Assembly: GCA_027858355.1 (NCBI GenBank)
Contig: JAQICW010000150.1
Span: forward strand, 1-16,473
Length of the DNA stretch: 16,473 nt
Source: Desulfobacula sp.
Lineage (GTDB): Bacteria; Desulfobacterota; Desulfobacteria; Desulfobacterales; Desulfobacteraceae
Direction of reading: 5' to 3'
Part shown: one piece after another, positions 1 through 6,455 of the stretch
How the letters are laid out: each line of letters opens with the position of its first letter
Numbering within the stretch: the stretch's first letter is position 1
Position numbers and translations under genes: made by a program
Notes under the pieces: model-generated
Seen by the model: only the letters and a program-made list of their open reading frames with translations
The model's database searches: none
What the model was told of the DNA's origin: nothing

Positions 1-35
1 GCGTATACTTTTAAGTTCCATTAATACTATGGAAG

Positions 36-782
36 ATGTTATTTAAAGTTAAAAAAGGTCGCTCCTTTTATGATGAAATTAAAAAAAGAAATTATCCTAA
101 GAATGAGTCCAGACCAAGCCTTAATAATTTATTAATATCATTTGCATATGCTATCCCTCCAATGTTGACTCCTATAATAATTCTTGGCGGTATTGTATTA
201 GGAATATTCACTCCGACTGAAGCGGCTATAATCGCAACTTTATATGCATTTTTCCTTGGTTTTTTTATATATAAAGAACTCACTATTAAAAAAACATTTA
301 AGATTATATTGGAAGTATTAAAAACTACCTCTTCAATAATGATTATTGTCGGTTTTGCAAGTGTGTTTGCTCGCATACTTACTCAAGAGAGTGTACCTCA
401 ACAAATTGGAAGTGTATTAACTAGTATTACTACCAATCCTATTTTAATAATTCTGATCATAAATATATTTCTGCTTGTTTTGGGTTGTTTTATGGATGTA
501 ATTGCAACATTAATAGCTGTTACTCCAATGCTCTTACCAGTAATTGATACTTTACCGATCTCAAGACTTCATTTTGGAGTAATTATAGTCTTAAATCTTA
601 CAATTGCTTTAAATACTCCCCCAATGGGAGCTTCACTTTTTATCGCAACTAAGATTGCAAAGACTAAGTTGGAAGATACCTTTAGGGCAATGATACCTTT
701 TTTACTTGTTTTAGTCGGGGTTCTCTTTTTAATCACTTATTTCCCTGCATTAGTTACTTTTCTTCCTTCTATCTTGATGTAG
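36..782 (+). pseudogene. TRAP transporter large permease (DctM family), C-terminal half, probably broken
   Basis: Membrane permease subunit of a TRAP (ion-gradient-driven, binding-protein-dependent) carboxylate importer. The 248 residues cover only the C-terminal half of a family that normally has about 425-440. The family motif GIFTPTEA is present at about residues 57-64, followed by roughly six hydrophobic helices and a NTPPMG loop near residue 194. The N-terminal half lies outside the window, but the same frame is closed by TAA at 12-14, and the codons just after it (VPLILWK) read like the end of a DctM helix. This suggests a nonsense mutation or frameshift rather than a true start at ATG 36. 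GGAAG directly abuts that ATG, leaving no normal spacing. It precedes an acyl-CoA dehydrogenase, so the substrate was perhaps a carboxylic acid. Family call is firm; broken status is an inference because the upstream part is not visible. Confidence 0.7.
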
Positions 783-903
783 CATTTTGAATTTAAAAAA
801 TATTTTAACTCAGGAGGATTAAGCTAAGGGCATACTTGTCACACAGGCGGAAAAAGAAACTTAACTTAAACCATTGAATTATAAATTGAGTTGTGGAGTT
901 AAC
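783..903 (+). other. Short AT-rich gap with an orphan ribosome-binding-like motif
   Basis: The gap between the permease fragment and the acyl-CoA dehydrogenase contains a strong Shine-Dalgarno-like AGGAGG near 812-817, but no ATG follows at usable distance and TAA comes soon after. It may be a remnant of a lost gene. The dehydrogenase has its own site (GGAG at 895-898). Confidence 0.3.
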
Positions 904-2049
904 ATGGCTGTAGAACTTTTGGATAAAGAAAAATTGTTATTCGATGAAGCCAAAGAGTTTGCTTTAAAGAAGATTGCTCCTTATGCAGACCAGTGGGAAA
1001 ATGGGGAAAAAACATCGAGAGAGGCCATGAATGTGTTTGCTGAAAGTGGGTATTGTTCTATCGGTATTTCCAAAGAATTAGGAGGGAGAGGTTATAACTT
1101 TTTAGAATGTGCTTTAATTTACGAAGGTCTTGCCCATGGAGATGGAGCCCTTTCCTCTTCTATCCTTCAACTGCATAATAACATTATATGTTTGCTTGCT
1201 AAATATTATGATAAAAATGAAGTTATTAGAGATCTTTTCCCTGCTATAGTTAGTGGTCATAAAAGGTTAGCGTTTGCAATAACTGAGAAGCATTCAGGGT
1301 CTGATCCTTCTTCTATGAATTCTTATGCAGAACTTAGACATGATGGCTATCACGTTTATGGAAAAAAAGCATGGATTTTTAATGCTTTGGAAGCGGATTA
1401 TTTCGTAATTACGGTCAAGAATGGATCACCTGATACAAAACAGATGCTTATGTTTTTGGTTGATAGAAACACACCTGGCTTTACAATCGGTGATAATACA
1501 CCTAGATTAGGTAATAATTGCATATCATGCTGTAACGTATATTTCGATGGCTGCATTATTTCAAAAAATAGGTTAATCACTGAAAAAGGCTTTAGCGCAG
1601 CATTGTCATTCATAGACTTACCTAGGATATTTGTCCCTAGTATAGCTATAGGAATGTCACAACGAATAATTGATATTACCATTAAATATTTAGGCGATCG
1701 AAAGTCTTTCAGCAAATTCAATATATCGAATAAAGGAGTGCAATGGACACTTTTTAAGCTAGTAGCTCAAGTCGATGCTGGAAGATGGTTGGTTTATAGG
1801 ACTGCTTCAAAAATGGATAAATTTGAATCTATAAATATACAATCTGCTATGAATAAGTTATTTGCAACCCAGGTTGCTATGGATACAATCACAAAGTGTT
1901 TACAAATATTTGGAGAAAAAGGATATGACAAACTATCGGTGTTAAGTAGATATATGGCTGTTGCCAAATTACTACAAATAGTTGACGGTACTTCAGAAAT
2001 ACAAAAAATTGTAATAGGAAGGGATTTAGAACGGCAAGCAAATGAATGA
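904..2049 (+). CDS. Acyl-CoA dehydrogenase family flavoprotein
   Basis: Predicted cytoplasmic FAD enzyme that introduces a double bond into (or reduces) an acyl-CoA. ATG 904 is chosen because GGAG lies 5 nt upstream and the resulting 380 residues match the usual family length; an upstream TTG at 874 would add ten unlikely residues. Visible family motifs are FAITEKHSGSDPSS (flavin and substrate loop, about residue 121) and the C-terminal VDGTSEIQKIVIGRDL. In many members the latter is YEGT, where Glu is the catalytic base; here the position is Asp. The usual arginine in the loop just before it (RDAK type) is replaced by MAVAK. It overlaps the racemase-like gene by 8 bp (ATGAATGA), suggesting translational coupling in one operon. 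The coding sequence is noticeably AT-rich compared with the right half of the window. The exact substrate cannot be told; a branched or 2-methylacyl-CoA would fit the neighbour. Confidence 0.88.
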   Translation: MAVELLDKEKLLFDEAKEFALKKIAPYADQWENGEKTSREAMNVFAESGYCSIGISKELGGRGYNFLECALIYEGLAHGDGALSSSILQLHNNIICLLAKYYDKNEVIRDLFPAIVSGHKRLAFAITEKHSGSDPSSMNSYAELRHDGYHVYGKKAWIFNALEADYFVITVKNGSPDTKQMLMFLVDRNTPGFTIGDNTPRLGNNCISCCNVYFDGCIISKNRLITEKGFSAALSFIDLPRIFVPSIAIGMSQRIIDITIKYLGDRKSFSKFNISNKGVQWTLFKLVAQVDAGRWLVYRTASKMDKFESINIQSAMNKLFATQVAMDTITKCLQIFGEKGYDKLSVLSRYMAVAKLLQIVDGTSEIQKIVIGRDLERQANE

Positions 2050-3165
2050 AACGTATACATTGTCTCTTGCCGCTATCGAAGCCGGACCATTTTGTGCTCT
2101 AATGTTTGCGGACATGTGCGCAGAGATAATTCGCATTGATCGAAAAGGCACTAATGCTATGCCTGATGACTATAAATTTAATGTAATGAACCTCAGCCGT
2201 CAGTCTGTTGCGATAGATTTAAAGAATCCAGCCGGGGTTGTGCAGTATTAAAACTTATCGACCATACAGAAGCATTAATAGTAGGATTTCGACCCTGAGT
2301 AACTGAAAAATTAGGAATAGGACCTAAAATTTGTATGGAGCGAAATCCAAAACTTGTTTATGGAAGAATAACTGGTTGGGGGCAAAACGGCCCTTTATCT
2401 CAAGCCTCAGGGCATGATATCAATTTTATTGCTTTATCTGGAGAACTGCGTGCCTTTGGGCATCGAAATCACCGTCCTGTACCTCCATTGAAAATGCTTG
2501 GAGACTTTGGCGGTGGTGGCATGATGTTGGCTTTTGGAACAGCACGTGGTATCCTTAAAGTTCGACAATCAGGAAAAGGTCAAGTTGTTGATGCTTCAAT
2601 GTTGGAAGGTACTGTGTTTATGATGAATTTGATTCTTGGCTTAAAGGCCGCAGGAGAATGGATTGAGGGACGTGAAAACAATTTACTTGATGGGGGTGCT
2701 CATTTTTACCTGTGTTATGAAACCTCCGCTGGGAAATGGATCGCTATTGCCTCAATTGAACCGCAATTTTATGAATTACTCTTGAAGGTTGTTGAAATTT
2801 CAGACCCCGAATTTCTCGATCATATGGATAAACAGAAATGGCCCGAATTATCAGTAAAGCTAGAAGATATTTTTAAAACAAAAACAAGAGATGAATGGTG
2901 TACCATAATGGAAGGAAGTAATGTCTGCTTTGCCCCTGTACTCAGCATGAGCGAAGTGGCAGATCATCCTCACAATAAAGCCAGGAAAACATTTATTGAG
3001 ATAGACGGGATTCTTCAGGCGGCACCGGCTCCTAAATTTAGCAGGACTCAACCCGATCTGCCAACGCCTCCACCTATAGCTGGAGAACACAATAAAACAG
3101 CATTGAAAGGTTGGGGATTTTCCGGATATGAAATTGATGGGCTACAACAATGTGGTGCGATTTAA
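2042..3165 (+). pseudogene. Alpha-methylacyl-CoA racemase-like family III CoA enzyme (CaiB/BaiF), frameshifted and with a nonsense codon
   Basis: Family III CoA-transferase fold. The C-terminal part reads like alpha-methylacyl-CoA racemase: GHDINFIALSG with the catalytic-type His, VPPLKMLGDFGGGGMMLAFG, GQVVDASMLEG with the catalytic-type Asp, NLLDGGAHFY, SIEPQFY, and a C-terminal PAPKFSRT. The first part (2042-2251) encodes the N-terminal AGPFCALMFAD region up to DLKNPAG and then runs into TAA at 2249-2251. The continuation, AVLKLIDHTEALIVGFRP, lies in the next frame from about 2242, so one base has been lost (or two gained) near 2237-2243. In that frame TGA at 2296-2298 replaces the glycine codon of the family's FRPG motif. 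ATG 2335 lies inside the conserved region and would give a 276-residue fragment missing the CoA-binding N-terminus. Two independent lesions make it a pseudogene, barring sequencing error. Confidence 0.85.
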
Positions 3166-3197
3166 CAATTATTTTAATGCATTGAAAGTGATACAGA

Positions 3198-3953
3198 ATG
3201 GCTATCAAATATGATTCTTTAGAAACTAAAAGTTTGACAAGACAAATCGCTGATAATCTCCAAGCGGCTATATTTAATGGTGATGTAAGAGCTGATGAGC
3301 GATTGCCTTCCGAACACGAACTTGCCGAAAAATTTGAAGTATCCCGCCCCACTATTCGAGAAGCGTTGAAAATTTTAGCTGCTAGAAATCTAACCCGTTC
3401 CAGAAGGGGGCCTAGTGGAGGCACTTTTGTTAAAAAACCAACTCAAGAAGAGGTCCAAGAAATAATTTCGAATACAACAACCATATTGATAAATTCGGGA
3501 GAACTGGATTTTAAATCTTTTTATGAGGCACGTTATGAATTTGAGACATTTTGCTGCCGTTTAGCTGCTGAGAGACGAAAACCCGTACATTTGGAAAAAA
3601 TGAAGGCCGAGTGTGAGATCCAAAAAGACCCGACTACAAATCATGAGGATTTTTGTCATTCTGATGTTCGGTTTCATCGAAATATTGTGGATGCAACAGG
3701 TAATCCCCTTCTCAAGTTGATTATTGATCCGGTTTTCGATGCATTACAACCGATATTCAACATGGCCATCTATCGCTACCGCGATCGTGATAGAATTGTT
3801 TCCCAGCATAAACAGATACACACTGCAATAGAGAATCAAGATGCAGATAAAGCAGTTAAAGTCATGGTGGAACAATTGGATGATCAACAGGAACAGATGC
3901 ATAAAGCTCATGAATGGAGAAAACACCAGGATAAAATTATATTCAAAAAATAA
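3198..3953 (+). CDS. GntR-family transcriptional regulator, FadR subfamily (FCD effector domain)
   Basis: DNA-binding regulator of 251 residues. The winged helix-turn-helix spans about residues 10-80, with the signature LPSEHELAEKFEVSRPTIREAL and the wing GPSGGTFV. The C-terminal all-helical FCD domain spans about 105-235 and has the usual metal/effector-site residues: Asp156-x3-His160 in DVRFHRNIVDATGN, and His204/His208 in QHKQIH. FadR-type proteins usually bind small carboxylic acids and repress an adjacent catabolic operon. It starts only 32 nt after the broken racemase gene in the same orientation, so it was probably the local regulator of the left cluster. No convincing Shine-Dalgarno site precedes ATG 3198, which suggests weak or coupled translation. 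The gene itself is intact although its presumed target operon looks damaged. Confidence 0.9.
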   Translation: MAIKYDSLETKSLTRQIADNLQAAIFNGDVRADERLPSEHELAEKFEVSRPTIREALKILAARNLTRSRRGPSGGTFVKKPTQEEVQEIISNTTTILINSGELDFKSFYEARYEFETFCCRLAAERRKPVHLEKMKAECEIQKDPTTNHEDFCHSDVRFHRNIVDATGNPLLKLIIDPVFDALQPIFNMAIYRYRDRDRIVSQHKQIHTAIENQDADKAVKVMVEQLDDQQEQMHKAHEWRKHQDKIIFKK

Positions 3954-4507
3954 TACAGGGGAATTGCCGGACACAATGCCCTGGGCAAATATAATTGAAT
4001 CAAAAATTCAAAACGAAAAAGAGCCATATTCTATATATTGGGTTATCAAATTTTGTATTGCCTGAATCTTTGAAATGCCAGTACCCATTGAAACAAGGTA
4101 GGAAAAAAGGGTTTATAAATACCAACATTACACACCTTTTTACTATTCCAAAATCCTTTCCCAATAAGGATATTTCCTATTCAAAATAATTAAGAATACA
4201 AATGGTATCTTGTATAATTTCAGACTCGGAAAAATCTTGGATTGGATAATTATCCTATATACACTATTAGAAAAATTCATCCTGACCAACCCGATAATTA
4301 AATACAAATTCTGATACGTCATGCTTGCCAAGGTATCATTGCTGAACCGCACCTCGTCAATACTCAGGTAGATTGGAAATTCTACTCCGGCTTTCTCATA
4401 GTACAGAATTAAAGTAGCTATTTGGCCTGCTGAGACCTTCTTACAAAAAAAAAGATTCGTTATTTGTCCCAAATGCAGGGGTGGTATTGTGGAAAATAAA
4501 CTATTTA
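3954..4507. other. 554-bp spacer between convergent genes; no supportable gene
   Basis: The GntR gene and the sigma-54 activator converge on this AT-rich stretch. Open frames here (for example a 122-codon frame on the minus strand, 4143-4511) show no family motif, unusual composition and no convincing start, so they are not called. On the + strand, short open segments near 4312-4413 (containing RHACQGIIAEPHLV) and near 4419-4539 (containing ICPKCRGGIVENK) faintly recall small zinc-ribbon proteins and may be debris of one. A weak hairpin, ATCCTT 4153-4158 with AAGGAT 4166-4171, is followed on the minus strand by four T residues and could end transcription of the activator gene. No strong bidirectional terminator was seen. 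Confidence 0.5.
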
Positions 4508-6061
4508 TCATAAATCTTTCATTCGAACTGTTATCTTAGGTTTTATGCTATACTTTTTGATCCGATATTGAAGAGTAGATCGGGGGACGTCTAAAAGACG
4601 AGCCGCTCCTTTTTTGCCTCCAATGAGTCCCTTACATTTAATCAGGGCTTTTTCAATAGATATACGTTCGGATTCCGCCAAAGTAGGGATGTTAATAGTA
4701 TTCTCAACATTAGTTTGTTCCTGAAGCTCAATCATTTTTTCAATATCATATGATCGGACCTCCTTTCCTGGTTTTAAAATTATCATTCGTTTTACAAAAT
4801 TTTTCAATTCTCTGACATTCCCAGGCCAATGATATGCATTTAAAAATTTAAGTGCCTGCTGGGTATATCGAGGAACGGGTTGATGGATTTGATAAGATTC
4901 CTTGATCGTTACCTGCTCAATTAATAATGGGATATCTCCAATCCTTTCTCGCAAAGGCGGCACATGAATTTGAATAATATTAAGCCGGTAGTATAGATCA
5001 TTCCTCAACTTGCCTTCTTGAATGCTTTTTACAGGGTCTCGATTTGTGGCTGAAATCAAACGAAAATTGACTTCTCTGGGGTTGCTGTCACCCACACGTT
5101 CAAAACGGCTTTCCTGTAATACCTGTAATAACTTTGCCTGCTGATTTTCAGGTAATTCACCAACCTCATCAAGGAAAATTGTCCCCTTATCAGCCATTTC
5201 AAATCGGCCAATACGCGATGAATCTGCCCCGGTAAATGCGCCCTTGGCATGACCGAACAACTCGCTTTCAAACAACGTCGAGGAAATAGCCGGACAATTG
5301 ACTTTAACAAACATGTGATCTTTGCGGGGGCTGATATGATGTATATACCGTGCTAAAAAGTCCTTTCCGGTTCCGGTTTCACCTGTAATAAAGACCGGAG
5401 CATCAATTTCGGCAACTCTCTTAACCACACTCATAATTTCAGTCATTTGAGGAGATGTGTAACAGAAATCTTTTGATCTGTAATCTTCGGAAGTACCAAT
5501 TAAATAACGTTTTTCTCTTTCCAGGTTCTGATTTTCATTTCTAAGTCGTTTGTAAGCAACCAGATTGTCAACAGCAATAGCCACCTGTTTGGAAACTTCC
5601 ATGAGTAATTCGGATAATTCAGACAGGTTCGGTGGGGCCGTTTTAAATGAAAAATGCAGACTGCCAAAAACAGTATCCCGCATGATCAAAGGGAATGCCA
5701 TGGTTGACATCAATCCGGCCCTAACCATTTGACCGACGGAAAATTTATCCTTATAGCGTGATAGGTCATCAATAATTACCGGTTGTCTGGATTGGATTGC
5801 CATTTTTGCAATTGTACCCTTCAACAATGGGCGTTTGTTTAAACTTGAAATACCCTTGGGGTCAATTCCGTCTGCTTCGGTAAAGTATTGCAGTGACTGG
5901 CCTTTTTCTTCATAAAGATTAATACTCAAGCGGTCGCATGGAAAATGTTTTTTAAGCTCTGTTGTAAGTGCACTAAAAAAATCTTGAATTGATGTTTTGG
6001 AAATTACCGCATTGGTGATTTCTAAAAGTATCTGATGCCTGGTGGCAAGATTCCATTGCAT
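4508..6061 (-). CDS. Sigma-54-dependent transcriptional activator (GAF - AAA+ - Fis-type HTH)
   Basis: Bacterial enhancer-binding protein that uses ATP to open promoters held by RpoN RNA polymerase. ATG 6061 is preferred (517 residues) because GGAGG lies 4 nt upstream and the protein then begins MQWNLATRHQ; GTG 6127 or ATG 6094 would add 22 or 11 residues. An N-terminal GAF-type sensor spans about residues 10-170. The AAA+ domain has Walker A GETGTGKD (about 227-234), the sigma-54 contact loop GAFTGA (about 274-279) and Walker B GTIFLDEVGE (about 293-302). A C-terminal Fis-like HTH (GAARLLDVPRSTLQYRIKKY) binds DNA. No phosphorylatable receiver domain is present, so the GAF domain probably senses a ligand, like FhlA-type regulators. 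It is divergent from a ten-gene sulfonate operon whose upstream region has a consensus -24/-12 box and a long palindrome. Control of that operon is a strong inference; the ligand (DHPS, sulfolactate or other) is unknown. Confidence 0.93.
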   Translation of the reverse strand: MQWNLATRHQILLEITNAVISKTSIQDFFSALTTELKKHFPCDRLSINLYEEKGQSLQYFTEADGIDPKGISSLNKRPLLKGTIAKMAIQSRQPVIIDDLSRYKDKFSVGQMVRAGLMSTMAFPLIMRDTVFGSLHFSFKTAPPNLSELSELLMEVSKQVAIAVDNLVAYKRLRNENQNLEREKRYLIGTSEDYRSKDFCYTSPQMTEIMSVVKRVAEIDAPVFITGETGTGKDFLARYIHHISPRKDHMFVKVNCPAISSTLFESELFGHAKGAFTGADSSRIGRFEMADKGTIFLDEVGELPENQQAKLLQVLQESRFERVGDSNPREVNFRLISATNRDPVKSIQEGKLRNDLYYRLNIIQIHVPPLRERIGDIPLLIEQVTIKESYQIHQPVPRYTQQALKFLNAYHWPGNVRELKNFVKRMIILKPGKEVRSYDIEKMIELQEQTNVENTINIPTLAESERISIEKALIKCKGLIGGKKGAARLLDVPRSTLQYRIKKYSIKPKITVRMKDL

Positions 6062-6148
6062 ATGCCCTCCATATTTAAAAAATAATTCCAGCATGCTTCC
6101 CCGGTGAATCCTTAAAAAGGACTCCACCTCCCATGCGGATAGCTGAAT

Positions 6149-6183
6149 GATGCTGCATTTTATATTTTATCGAAAACAGCATC
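6149..6183. repeat. Small inverted repeat upstream of the activator gene
   Basis: GATGCTG (6149-6155) and CAGCATC (6177-6183) form 7-bp arms around an AT-rich 21-nt centre, just upstream of the activator's possible GTG start. It could be an operator or leader hairpin for the activator, or chance in AT-rich DNA. Confidence 0.25.
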
Positions 6184-6227
6184 TTTGTTGCCCAGATAAT
6201 TCAACTTGGTTTTGGAAAAAAAGTCAA

Positions 6228-6260
6228 GCCGAATATTGGGCACAGTGCCCAATATTCGGC
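6228..6260. promoter_or_regulatory. 33-bp near-perfect palindrome, candidate enhancer for the sigma-54 activator
   Basis: Arms of 16 bp (6228-6243 and 6245-6260) are exact reverse complements around a single central A at 6244. The left arm reads GCCGAATATTGGGCAC. The centre lies about 92 bp upstream of the -24 box at 6336, inside the normal range for upstream activator sequences bound by dimeric Fis-type HTH proteins, and it sits between the divergent activator and its probable target operon. No T-run follows on the + strand, so it is not a terminator for + transcription. On the minus strand a run of seven T (complement of 6216-6222) lies about 6 nt beyond the stem, leaving open an attenuator in a long leader of the activator gene. 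The palindrome is seen directly; the enhancer role is inferred. Confidence 0.75.
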
Positions 6261-6299
6261 ACCAAAAAAAATTAATACTATTATGCAATTTTAAAAAAA

Positions 6300-6324
6300 T
6301 GTTATAAAACAAGGTGTTATAAAA
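6300..6324 (+). repeat. Two direct copies of a 10-bp motif upstream of the promoter
   Basis: TGTTATAAAA occurs at 6300-6309 and again at 6315-6324, a period of 15 bp, directly upstream of the -24 box. The stretch between palindrome and promoter is very AT-rich and probably bends easily, which suits DNA looping. No convincing IHF consensus was found. Function is unknown. Confidence 0.35.
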
Positions 6325-6335
6325 AGATAATTAGA

Positions 6336-6351
6336 TGGCACCATCTTTGCT
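6336..6351 (+). promoter_or_regulatory. Sigma-54 (RpoN) -24/-12 promoter of the sulfonate operon
   Basis: TGGCAC at 6336-6341 and TTGCT at 6347-6351 match the RpoN consensus, with exactly ten bases between the invariant GG (6337-6338) and GC (6349-6350). The predicted transcription start is near 6362, giving a 5' leader of roughly 94 nt before ATG 6456. A sigma-54 activator gene is divergent from it and a long palindrome lies upstream, the typical layout of an RpoN-controlled operon. Confidence 0.88.
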
Positions 6352-6387
6352 ACCTATCCTGGTTAAGATACAATTTTTCAGAAAAGT

Positions 6388-6416
6388 TTCTTGATTCGTC
6401 CTGCTCGAATCAAGAA
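6388..6416 (+). promoter_or_regulatory. Leader hairpin in the 5' untranslated region of the operon
   Basis: TTCTTGATTCG (6388-6398) and its exact reverse complement (6406-6416) form an 11-bp stem with a 7-nt loop TCCTGCT. It lies about 27-55 nt after the predicted transcription start and 39 nt before the first start codon. There is no following T-run, so it is not a terminator. A role in mRNA stability, or as a protein or antisense contact, is possible; no riboswitch family was recognised. Confidence 0.55.
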
Positions 6417-6455
6417 CCATGAAACAAAAGTTAAAACAGGAGCGAGCTTGGAGAA

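Noticed and set aside
2296..2298. TGA in the racemase-like gene as a selenocysteine codon (sulfate reducers often use selenocysteine)
   Set aside because: The family has a conserved Gly here (FRPG motif), one base change from GGA explains it, no SECIS-like hairpin was evident, and the gene also has a separate frameshift.
4143..4511. 122-codon open frame on the minus strand overlapping the end of the activator gene
   Set aside because: No recognisable motif, low-complexity hydrophobic composition typical of AT-rich spacer, and no good ribosome-binding site.
6228..6260. The long palindrome as an intrinsic terminator for the + strand
   Set aside because: It is followed by A-rich rather than T-rich sequence on the + strand and lies upstream of both divergent genes, where no + strand transcript needs ending.
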